Source: Opisthocomus hoazin (taxonomy: Eukaryota > Chordata > Aves > Opisthocomiformes > Opisthocomidae). Taken from it: a DNA stretch of 64,000 bases. The position numbers and the translations under genes were made by a program. Below the pieces are notes generated by a model, which had not been told where the DNA came from, made no database searches, and saw only the letters and a program-made list of their open reading frames with translations. Location: contig NC_134416.1 of assembly GCF_030867145.1 (NCBI RefSeq), positions 97,627,183 through 97,691,182 of the forward strand. Reading direction: 5' to 3'. This document shows, one piece after another, positions 49,095 to 59,800 of this stretch (its first letter is position 1; each line of letters starts with the position of its first letter).

Positions 49095-49978
49095 GGACAC
49101 AGAGTCACAGAATGTTTGGGGTTGGAAGGGACCTCTGTGCGTCATCTAGTCCAACCCCCTGCTGAAGCAGGGTCACCTACAGCTGCACAGGACCGCGTCC
49201 AGGCGGGTCTTGAATATCTCAAGAGAAGGAGACTCCACAACCTCCCTGGGCAGCCTGTTCCAGTGCTCTGTCACCCTCAGAGGGAAGAAGTTCTTCCTCA
49301 TGTTCAGCTGGAAATTCCTGTGCTTCAGTTTGTGCCCATTGCCCCTTGTCCTGTCGCTGGGCACTACTGAAAAGAGCTTGGCCCCATCCGCCTGACACCC
49401 ACCCTTCAGATATTTATAAACATTTATTAGGTCCCCTCGCAGCCTTCTCCAGGCTGAACAAGCCCAGCTCCTTCACCCTTTCCTCGTAGGAGAGATGCTC
49501 CTGTCCTCTCATGATCCTCGTAGCTCTCTGCTGGACTCTCTCCAGTAGCTCCTCATCTTTCTTGAACTGGGGAGCCCAGAACTGGACACAGTACTCCAGA
49601 TGAGGCCTCACCAGGGCAGTGTAGAGGGGAAGGAGAACCTCCCTCGACCTGCTGGCCACACTCCTCCTAATGCACCCCAGGATCTCATCGGTCTTCTTGG
49701 CAGCCAGGGCACACTGCTGGCTCATGGTTAACCTGTCGTCCACCAGGACGCCCAGCTCCTCTCCACAGAGCTGCTCTCCAGGAGGTCCACCCCAAGCCTG
49801 TAGTGATGCATGGGGTTGTTTCTCCCCAGGTGCAGGACCCTGCACTTGCCCTTGTTGAACCTCATCAGGTTCCTCTCTGCCCAGCTCTCCAGCCTGTCCA
49901 GGTCATGCTGAACGGCAGCACAGCCTTCTGGTGTATCTACCACACCTCCCAGTTTGGTGTCATCAGCAAACTTGACAC
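49095..49978 (-). mobile_element. CR1 LINE 3' portion, minus-strand
   Basis: 5'-truncated minus-strand CR1 whose upstream edge falls exactly at the RT catalytic motif. At about 49940-49978 it reads [10 protein letters not shown], the FADD form of the YADD active-site motif. Downstream come [68 protein letters not shown] and finally [20 protein letters not shown]. The 3' end on the plus strand reads AGAGTCACAGAATG. Frameshifts near 49750 and 49420 break the frame. It lies between two CpG-rich blocks. Confidence 0.93.
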
Positions 49979-50001
49979 GATGAAGGATAAAAACCAGCAC
50001 G

Positions 50002-50034
50002 TATTTATTAAATGGCACATATTTATTAAATGGC
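50002..50034. repeat. 18-bp period tandem duplication
   Basis: Two units sharing TATTTATTAAATGGC lie at the 5' edge of the minus-strand CR1. On the minus strand they give two AATAAA hexamers, a possible distal polyadenylation signal for RETREG1. Confidence 0.75.
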
Positions 50035-50139
50035 TTTACAAACAATCGATACAGTAATTCCACCTTTACGAAAGAGTGACCGGGCGAGGTAAAGTGCTGC
50101 GAAACACCGCAGAGACAGAGATTTTGTGATTTTCCAGCT

Positions 50140-50780
50140 TCTGGTCAGCGGGGTGGGCGGCGGGGGCTGCTCGCCTGCTGAGTGCCGAGACGGCAGGGAA
50201 TTCGTTCCGACAGCTTAGTCTGGAAAAAGTGCAAACTGAACAAAAAGCCGAGTAAAACCGAGTATTTCTTCAGATCCTATCGCAATGGGCTAAAATCGTT
50301 TCCCCCCCTGCGCGGAGAACACTTTTCTTGGCGAAGAGGTGGAGGAACGGTAGGAGGAACCCGCCAAGCTCAGACTGCCGCGCCTGTCGCTCGGGTGCCC
50401 CGACGCCCGGGGAAACCCCTCGATCACTGACCGCGACCCGCAGCTCCCGCCCTGACCCGCCTCATCACCACCTTCCCGCCGGGACGTGTGACACGCCGCC
50501 ATGGCAAAACCACGCCACGGCATCCTCAACCCCCCGGCCAGGGAACGGTGGCAGAGCTGACCCCGCGGCGGGATCCTGCCCTGGGTCTCCCCGCGGGTCC
50601 CGCTCGCCCACCCTGACCCCAGGCCCTCACCCATGCCACCTCCAGCCCAGGACGGACACGCGCGGCGCACGGCCATGGGACACCTCATGCCCACCATCAG
50701 GTTTGGGAGAGGGGACGGCGATGACAGGGCTCGGTGGGACGGGCGCTGGGGACCGCTGCGACAGGGGTTTTTAAGTCCCC
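50140..50780. promoter_or_regulatory. second CpG island, no assigned gene
   Basis: GC-rich and CpG-dense sequence, comparable with the ZNF622 promoter island but about 1.1 kb beyond it and separated from it by a CR1. No start codon in it belongs to a protein I recognise; open frames here are Arg/Pro/Gly-rich composition artefacts. It may be an outlying part of the ZNF622 promoter split by the CR1, or the promoter of an unannotated transcript. Confidence 0.6.
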
Positions 50781-51707
50781 ACCGTTTTGTGGCTGCTGCT
50801 AGAACAGAGCCAAACGAAGGTTTCTCGAGGGATTTCCAGCTGGAGGCGGCGTGGGAGGGATCCCATGCAGGAGAGAACCGTTTGGTGTTTTGCTGTCAGA
50901 CTGCTGGCAGCGGGATGTTCTGTGTCCGAGCAGAGTCTCTTACACGTGGTTGTTTGGGAGGGAGGAGGTAATTAAAAATTAAATTAAGCATCTTTCCACT
51001 ACCTGAGGAAGAATATTGAATGTTACAGAACTACCTCCCTCCCCTTACGCAGTATTTGGGGGCTTGAATGTAATCAACTACCACAAGAACAGAAAAATGC
51101 AATTCCGAAGACACTCAAATAAGCAATTATGGCCCTAAACTTTAATGATTTGCTAGTTCAAGTTTTGCTTTGTTTTTCTTTCTGGAAAAAAAAAAAGAAA
51201 ATAAATTGAGACTCGTACTGGAGAAAAATTGATCTATTTTACTATCCTGAAACCAGAAAATGGATCGTTTACAACAAGTCCGAGAAAACTGCTCCAACTG
51301 CTTTTCCCTCTTGATCTAACCTGTTATTCTAGAAGAGTGCCCTGTGCTACGTACGTTTATAACCACAAATATTCTTCATCAACCGACAGTAAAGTGCACG
51401 CCGTTACAACGTCACCGTGGACAGCCAGCTAGTCCGCCCCGCCACCCCGCTCCAGGACAGCCTGCGTAGGGCTGCTCCCTCCTCAGTCCCTCCCGCCTCT
51501 CCCTGTCCCCCCGCCTGGCACCAGTACTCCCGTACCAGGAATCACGCGTCTGTCTGGGTGTCCCACAGAGTTCCATCAGCAGCCTGGAAGCCGTACTCTT
51601 CTGACCGTACAGATTGCCCTAAACATGCAGCAAGGGAACGAGGCTTTCATCTCATCTGAGAGATTTCAATGGCCTTTAAACTTAATGATTGCCCAGCAAA
51701 AGCTGCT
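50781..51707. other. intergenic, no recognised gene
   Basis: Sequence between the orphan CpG island and the likely RETREG1 polyadenylation site. No gene or repeat recognised. It could be distal 3' UTR of RETREG1 if the signals near 50.0 kb are used. Confidence 0.5.
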
Positions 51708-51713
51708 TTTATT
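51708..51713 (-). promoter_or_regulatory. RETREG1: candidate RETREG1 polyadenylation signal
   Basis: An AATAAA on the minus strand 1.64 kb after the RETREG1 stop codon. The implied 3' UTR length is in the range known for mammalian RETREG1. Usage is inferred. Confidence 0.5.
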
Positions 51714-53351
51714 TCTCTTTTTTTCAAATGGGAAGGACAGGCTCGGGGAAGCTAAAAAGGAAACTTGGCAACCAACGCTGTGGAAGTGATGTGGCCATGG
51801 TTTTTTAATCATCTCCAGAAACTCGCTTTCAATGTTGCAGTTTCAAAAGCTGCATCTGGTGGGATCCATATCCAGCGTCCACTTACTTCGTAATGGATTT
51901 GATAATGAAGGCACAGGCTCGCTTTTTTACCGGTAAAGGACAGCAAACACGGTCAATATGCATTACTGACACAAAAGCACAAGCAACGATAAAGCTAGTG
52001 TCAAAAATGCTCAGCATCTTTCCTTTTGCTCCACTCTTTTTGGCCATCTGCCGATTTTTTCACCTCAGAAAGAAAAAACAAATTAAAATGTAGTTAACTT
52101 TAAACACGGTTGTACCTACACATGTATGTTAGTGGAAGATTTTTATCATCTGTTGCTGTACTTTCTGAGGATCCTAGATGACAGTATTCGCCTCTTCAAA
52201 TGCCAGCAAATGGAGAATCACTTGAGTAGTAGTAGTAGCAGCTGACATGGTCCCTCAACTTTGCTAACGGTTTACATCACATTAAAAAAACTAGCTTTAC
52301 TTCTTCCTGTTTCTTTGATTACTATTGCTTGGTATTCCGATTCAGTTTTGGCACAGGTGAACAAAAAAGCCCTAGAAAAGTTAAACCAGTTCCCTGCTTA
52401 AGATCCCATGCCACTCACTGAGCATGTGTGGAGTTCAAACTGGCAAATAATTTAAACAAGCTCTTTTTTGTGTGCTTTAAATTACCTGCCAAGAAGAAGA
52501 TTCCGAGTGTCTTCTATAGCAAATGAGCTCACTGAATAATTTTAAGTATCTTAAAAGATTCAACTTGCAATGCAACTTTTGTTCTAAGTGATGGCAGCTC
52601 TCCTGGGGGGGGGGGAACCCCCAAACCCCACAGAATTTTGAATTAAGGAAGTGGCACCTAAAAAAGCTTTTTTTTTTTTTTTAAACTCTAACCATTATCC
52701 CAAACAATAACTACCCTCACCTGCTCCCAAAAAGGTTGTTCGGTTTACACGGTACTAACTCATAAATATAAAAATGTGTTGGCTGACTTTACGTGGGCAA
52801 TGCTGCCGAGGACCAGACTCTGCCGAGGAACACAGCAGGTGGTCAGTCAAATGGCATGCCACTTTACAGCTCTACAAGCCTAAAACAGCAAAAAAATTGG
52901 AAATGCATCACCATATCCAAAATAATTCAAAGGTTCTGACTATGAAATCAAGTTCTTTGATAGTGCTGCACCAAGAGTAAATAAACTGCTGTTGTTGAAA
53001 ATTTGGCTCAGGACCCCAAAATACACGGCCGAGAAAAAGATAAAAAACACCTCTCCCCCAACTCTTTTGAACAACTGACCTCCAACACTCATCTGCAACC
53101 AAACAGTGGATAGATAATTCATTTCCATGCTATTACATTGAGGTATAACTACCAGAAACATTAAACTATCAGTATCAGCTGATATTTATCCAGTTAATTC
53201 ACTCTGCATACGGGAAATTATTACAACACATCTAAAGGGATAGTTAAAGCTTACAGCTCAGAATCTTCCTATTTTTTTTTTTGCATTTGATTTTTTTGTG
53301 TTTGTGTTTTATGTTTTAATTTCTTCTGTGTTACCAGCTGCAATTCCCAGG
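51714..53351 (-). other. RETREG1: probable RETREG1 3' UTR
   Basis: Non-coding sequence between the RETREG1 stop codon and the best polyadenylation hexamer. It includes a G/C homopolymer pair at about 52607-52624 and a T run at about 52667-52682. No other gene seen. Confidence 0.55.
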
Positions 53352-53863
53352 TTAATGATTTCCAAGCAAATTTGACAGGAAGCCTGAAGATTTTTTCTTT
53401 TCCTGGGATTCTGCTTCTTGGCCTTGTGAAAGTCCCAATTCTTTCTCAATCTGCTCAAGCTCAGACTGGTCAAGCAGTTCAAAATCATCAGCTTCTTCTG
53501 TGTCTGTCTCCTCGCTCAAACTGGGCACTGCCTGTGAGGGAGCTTGCTGCACGGACTGCAACTGGTCTTTGATGGCAGCAGACACGGCAGCTGCAATGAC
53601 ATCCCCAGCAATTCCACTCATTAAATTAAAGGTTTGGTCACTGGTCAAAGGCAAGGAGAGCCCTGCCGCTGACGGTCTCTCTTTACTCTGTCTGGAAGCG
53701 TGATCCACCTTGAAACACGTTTGTTCTTTTTGTCGTTTTTGCTGGATGGGCATACCGATGCTTGAGTCATCGTCATCGTTTGTTCCGGCACCATTTTCTA
53801 AAGAAGGAAATTCTGAAAGATCTCTGGCGAAAGCTTCTTCATGATCACTAGGTCGGTCAAAAT
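53352..53863 (-). CDS. RETREG1: RETREG1 last coding exon with LIR
   Basis: The acceptor CTGTAACAG completes a split Asp codon (DFDRPS). It then encodes [40 protein letters not shown] and the acidic segment leading to the LIR, and ends [15 protein letters not shown]. The open frame continues upstream to 53969 into intron sequence (a hydrophobic false N-terminus), which is not part of the protein. Confidence 0.97.
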
Positions 53864-56800
53864 CTGTTACAGGGTTAACAGAAGGAAACGGTATTAGCAA
53901 ACATGAAAGGCTTCCCAAAAAAGCAGCCAAATGTAAAAATGCAATTAGTAAGTGTTCCATTGAATACATTTACTAATCCATACTCTAGTAGTCTTTTGTA
54001 GTCTCAATGCAGCAGAGCTTTGTGTGACACCTAAAACAAAACGGCATTGAAGTCAGAAATCTAGTACCACAAATCACCTGGTATCAACCTGACTCAGAAA
54101 GTTACTTGAGGAAAATATCTTTTTGAAATGGTATCTAGCTGTATATGAAACAACCCATGCAAATCATCAGCACAGCCAGTTCTAAATATACCAACCAGAT
54201 AAAGTCCTAATATTTATAATGCGACAACAAGTCTCTAAACTATTTTTCTTCACAGTATATATACATTACAAATATGTAAGCATGTACGAATGTATTACAA
54301 GCTTTTGATACACTTGTACAATTAAAAAAAGGAGTGTTTATGTGTTTAAATAAAGATATAAAACCAATGTAAAGACTTAATTTATAACTTTTTCCTTTCT
54401 CGGCCAATGCTTCTATTAAATAGGAAACAGAAAATGGAAACTCTACAGATGACTGCAATTGTTTCATGTTTTCAAGAGGATAAAAAGAAGAATGCACACA
54501 GATAAAATATTAGATTTTAATGGCTGCATTAATGGCATGATATTTCTCATTAGAAATGTGTAAAACATACTGTACAGTACACGGCCTGTGGAAGAGGCCT
54601 AAATGAGCATAAGGGAATACTTTCATCTAGTATTTGAACGAGAAAGTAAAACTTTGAAAAAAAAAGTTTGAACTTACTTTCTACAAAAACAAGCAACAGG
54701 AGCATTCATAAGGGCTGAGGACATGAATCCTAAAAATGTCTCGTACGTCATTTTCTCCATTTTTCTCTAGGAAAAACAGGCTGGGAAGGTGAGGAGGAAG
54801 GACTGTGCTGTATGCAGAGTGGTGGCTCTAATGCACAGAGCTTTGACAGGAGATGAGCCAGTCCTTGGATGCATCCCACCTGGCCTTGCACTTGTGTGTA
54901 TGTCCTATTTGCTGAAATGCTCCGTAGGGGAGAAGAGTGGATGTTGCTTATTTTTCACTTAGTAAGGCCTTTCATGCAGTTTCCCACGTTATCCTTACAG
55001 CCAGACTGGTGAGTGAACTGGGTAAGTGAACCGTGAGGTGGGTGGAAAATCGCCAGGCTGCCGGGGTCAAAGGGCTGTGATCAGTGACACAAGGTCCAAC
55101 TGGAGGCCAGTTATTAGTGGCGTCTCTCAAGGGTACTGAAGCCAACACTGCTCAATGTTTTTATTAGTGACTTAGGTGACAGGATGAAGTGCACTCTCAG
55201 CAAGTTCACGGGCAGAAAGGAACTGCTCTGGGGGAGAAGTATTTGATATTCTGGAGGGCAGGGCCCTCAGAGGGACCTCAACAGGCTGGAGAAATGAACA
55301 GGCTGAAAAGGAATATCAGGAAATTCAACAAAAGCAAGTGTGAAGTCCTACATGTGGAATGGAATAACCTGTGCGGCACTACAGGTTGGGGGCAACGAGA
55401 CAGAAAGCAGCCTTCAAGAAAAAGAGCTGTGGACAACAAGTCAGCGGTATGCCCTTGCAGCAAGGAAGGCCAGCCACATACTGAGCTATATTAGCAAAAA
55501 AGAAGTCAGAAAGTCAATGGAAGGGATTTCCTCCTCTACTCAGCATCTGAGAGCCCACGTTTGGAGTACTTTGTCCAGTTTTGACCTCTCCAGTATGAGA
55601 CAGACAAGAAAAGACTGGAATGAGTCCCCTGGAAGGTCGCCATGATTATTAGAGGGCTGGAGAACATGACATCTGGGGACATGATGCAAAAATGGGCTTT
55701 GTTTGGCCTCAACAGAGGGCAGCAAAGGGGGGGTCGTATAGCTGTCTATAACTACCTAATGGGAAGGTATAGAGAAGATGGGCCTGACTCTTTTTAAAGG
55801 TGCACGGCGGAAGGATGACAGCAAATGGACACAAGCTGGAACATGGGAAATTTTGACTCACTACAAGAAGAAACTTTTTGATCATGAGGGTGATCAAATA
55901 TTGAAAAAGGCTGTCCAGGGAGGTTGCTGAATCTCCACCATTGGAGATGCTCAAAATTCAGCTGGTCACAGCCCTAAGCAACTCGATCGAGTTGAACCTG
56001 CTTTGAACAGGAGATTAGATGGGATGAATGAAAATGGCTTGTTCCAACTTATGATTCCATGATTGTACAATGCTGTCTATTTACAACTTGAAATACTACC
56101 CGAATAATTTAAATTACTAGTTTAGCCTGTATAATGTCATTAAGTAGTATCACCCTACTTGTCACTTACAGTGAACTTTTCCCAGAAGAGGAGAAATGCA
56201 AGATAAACAGAGCAACAAATCCCCAGCTAAGATTACACCAAACTACTGTGGTCCTTAATCTTTCTTCAACAAAGTGCCAAGTGAAAGCTTGGTCTGTACA
56301 AAAGTAAGAACTTAAAGATCTCATCAAGATCAAGACAAGTGCTTGAGAATCTTTTCCACATTTTAATGTCTCATTTGGCCTCATTTTTGCAGCCGGTCTT
56401 CCTCAGCATTCTAGTAACCAAAACCTAATAATACTTTCTTGAATAGGCTGTTTAACAATTCAAAGTATTTCATTTTTCTTCCTCAGCTTTTATTTGTGTA
56501 GCGTACCCACAAAAGCATGGGTAATAACTTACAAGGTTTACTTGCTTAAAAGGTTTGGTGGAAGAGAGTGCTAAATCTGGCACTTACTGAATGTATCGGT
56601 TTTACCCACCACTACTTACTTGTTTAGACACTTACTGATGTACTTTATTATTTTTAAGATGAGGACAGCTCTTACACAAGATGTATCCAAAAATATATAA
56701 ACCACTGGAATTAATTTTAAATTCATGATAGGGGGAAAAATAAAAAAAATCCAAAAAACTTTTGTCCTCAAATTCTCTAATCATTTTCAGGTAACTTACA

Positions 56801-59800
56801 TGACTGCAATTCATTGATGAAGTAGATGAAGCCATTACATACCATCAGATGTGTCTGTCTGTGGAGAATATCCCTCGGATAAGTTAAAGGTCCCATTATC
56901 AGTCCAAGATACTTCTGATACATCTGTGTCAGACACTGACAGCTCTTTGGCAACTACTGCAGGACTAACCTAAACATAAGAAAGTCCCATACATGGTATT
57001 CTTATACTCAAAAAATTCCCATTACAGGAAGCCAATGCTTAGTATTGAAAAAGATGCCTCTTTCATATCACAGCAATATAAATTGTCTCCTATTTAAGCT
57101 TTAATTGTAGAAATATGAAAATACTAGGAGTATACAATACTTAGAAGTGAAGCATCCTTCTCTGTAATAACTAAAAGCTGTTATACTAAAGAAACATGGA
57201 AAATTCCAATTATTCATTCTGAAAGTAATAACAAAAGCAGAATGAGCCTGAAAATACAAAACACACATAAATGTAAAGAAATGCATAAACTTGGATCAAC
57301 CCCCCCATTATCTATAAGACAGTAAAAAATCAACTAAACAAAAAAATCTTTATTCTTTACGAAGTATATCCAACAATATTCAATTATGTCAGCTACAAAT
57401 TTTTGGGATATAAACACCTTCAAAATGATCACTGTCGAAGTCAGACTCTATACGCTATTGATCAAATACTGCATAAGAATTCCTATAAAACTGAATTTTT
57501 TTTTAAATCATCAGTGTTCTGATTATAATGGAAAATCCTTTGCCACACAGTTACTTAGAATATTAAGAGAGAAAGGAGATATTAGTGTTCTCATACATGT
57601 CTTGAAACATATTTATAGATAACATACTGATTTACACTATCATTGAAAATGATCAGACAAGTGATTACAAAAGTATCTGACAAATTATGTAGGTTTTCTG
57701 TTTTCTATGAAAGTTTCCCTTTTGCATTTTTTAATTTGATAAAAATCAACTGGAATTTCACTGTTGCAAATAAAAATAGCTCCCTTTGCTACTAAAGTCT
57801 AGTTCAGTCATTCTACAGCCAACACAAAATAAACACATCCTTAGTTAGCAGGCCAAAGAAACTATTATCTTGAAGGCCAAAAGTCACAAACGTAGTAAGT
57901 TAATTAGTATAAACCTAAAGATGGAGACTATGAATCAGTTTTAAAGTATACTGCTTAGTTCAGGAACGCAGCCTCCTGGGCAGGTCAAAGTCTTCCACAG
58001 AAAGTAGAGCCAGCAGTCTAGATACTCTCCATTATCTGTACAGATTTTAACAGCAAGATAGGGCTGACTGAAAAAGAGTCACCTTAGGACACAGGGCTGA
58101 TATGTCTAGTTCACTGTCATCTTCTGGGGGTTTTGTTTTTGCTGTTTCTGAAAGAAAAAAAAAACATTTTTTATCCTACTCATGACAACCGACTCCGAGG
58201 TTCCGTGTGTGTTCTATGTCACCAGCTCACGCAGCACACTGAGCTTTCCCCTGCTGACACACTGCATCATCATGGAACACGCTACTAAGGCGAGGGAAAA
58301 AAGGCTGACTGAGAGGCTCGGCATTTATCAAACTATATCGTGCAGCAGCCAAAGCGGGAGAGAGGTTGTTGCTCTGAAATACCTTCCAACACATTTATTT
58401 ACTTAGTTGCAGAAGTCTCTGTTGCTCACCATAATATAATGTTCCCTGGCAATACACATCTGTCTTTGAAACTACACTGCTGGTACAACGCACAGTTGTA
58501 ACGCACTGTTAAAACAGGCAGTGTGGTTATCCCAGCACGTTACTTTTGCACAAGAACAATTTTCTGGATAACTGCATGTAATCTTCATTCACAAAACCCT
58601 TCTTCTTCTTCCCCTGCATCTGCAAAATTTACATGCAAATATGCATACAAAGCATCCTGTGAAATCTGGTAGGACGCTGCTCCTTACAGATGAACAGGGA
58701 CACAAATTTCGCCTCCTCTCTCTGTCTGAGAACACCCTCATGAATATTTTAAACAAAGCTGAAAAACACAGTCCATATTATTCTTGGTTGCGTATTTTTG
58801 CAGCTTGCTATTTCCTCTCTCGTGTCTGTACAAGGGTTTGTGAACCCATGTGTTGAACCCAAGTAGCGAAGAAAGGCAGGGAACTTGTCTGGGTTAAATG
58901 AAACTGGAGGGCGAGAGGCAGGAAAGAACGAACCTAACCTCAACCATTTTCTCAGTGCTGGCTTATGACATTTATGAAACAATAGTCTGATCCCTCTCTC
59001 TGCCAGTTTCACTTACAAGTACAACAAGTTGGAATAAAGAAAATTTTCAACGCATTATTCCTTATTTCCAACAACTCCTGCATTATATGTAAGAGAAGGG
59101 GAAAAGGCAGATGGTTCCTCTCACTGTGTCTCAGAATAGCACATTGTATGACAAACGGTTACAAGAAATGCAGGTTTTAAAGCAGATACGACATCTACTG
59201 ATGTGACACTGACTAAAAGGGGCAGCATACCTGCAAGTAATGTGACTACACTACAAAATTTTAGTTACCAAAACTGTAGCACATGCAAAAGCAAACTAAA
59301 TATAACATCATTTATATAAAGCGATTTAAAGAAAAATATTTATTACTTAAAACATAAAAGTTTCCAGTGTTATGAAGATTTCAGGTGAGAGAGGTGAGAT
59401 TTTTGTTTTACACTGATTTCTCCCCTTTCTAACTAAAAACTGATTAATTTGTAGGTATTGCCCTACTGCAATTCTTAAATGCTTATTGAGTATTTGGGGA
59501 AGAAAACAAATTCTTGTTCCTGTTGGGAGTGAAAAAAAATTAGATTTAGATACTGGAACAGAGTTCAGTCTCTTACTGAAAATTCTGTTATGTACTTATT
59601 TTGTGTTCTTGCATGAGTCTGTCTCCTGGATAAGTTTGCCTCATGTAAACAGAGACAAGCATTGCATACTTTACAGCGAGTAGTTTTTTCGGAAAACCTA
59701 CAAGCAGTACATCTAATCACATATGAAGAGAACCATCAGTCTTGCCTTGTTTCCTTCCATTAATTTTTTTTTTTTTTACCATACCCAGACATCTGACATA

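Noticed and set aside
48346-49149. Long open frames of 267 and 255 codons on both strands over the ZNF622 promoter
   Set aside because: GC-rich CpG-island artefacts. Both strands show the same peptide stretch only because of the 37-bp inverted repeat.
50290-50774. Arg/Pro/Gly-rich frames of 135 and 148 codons in the orphan CpG island
   Set aside because: Both strands are open at once, as expected from GC-rich sequence lacking stops. No protein recognised.
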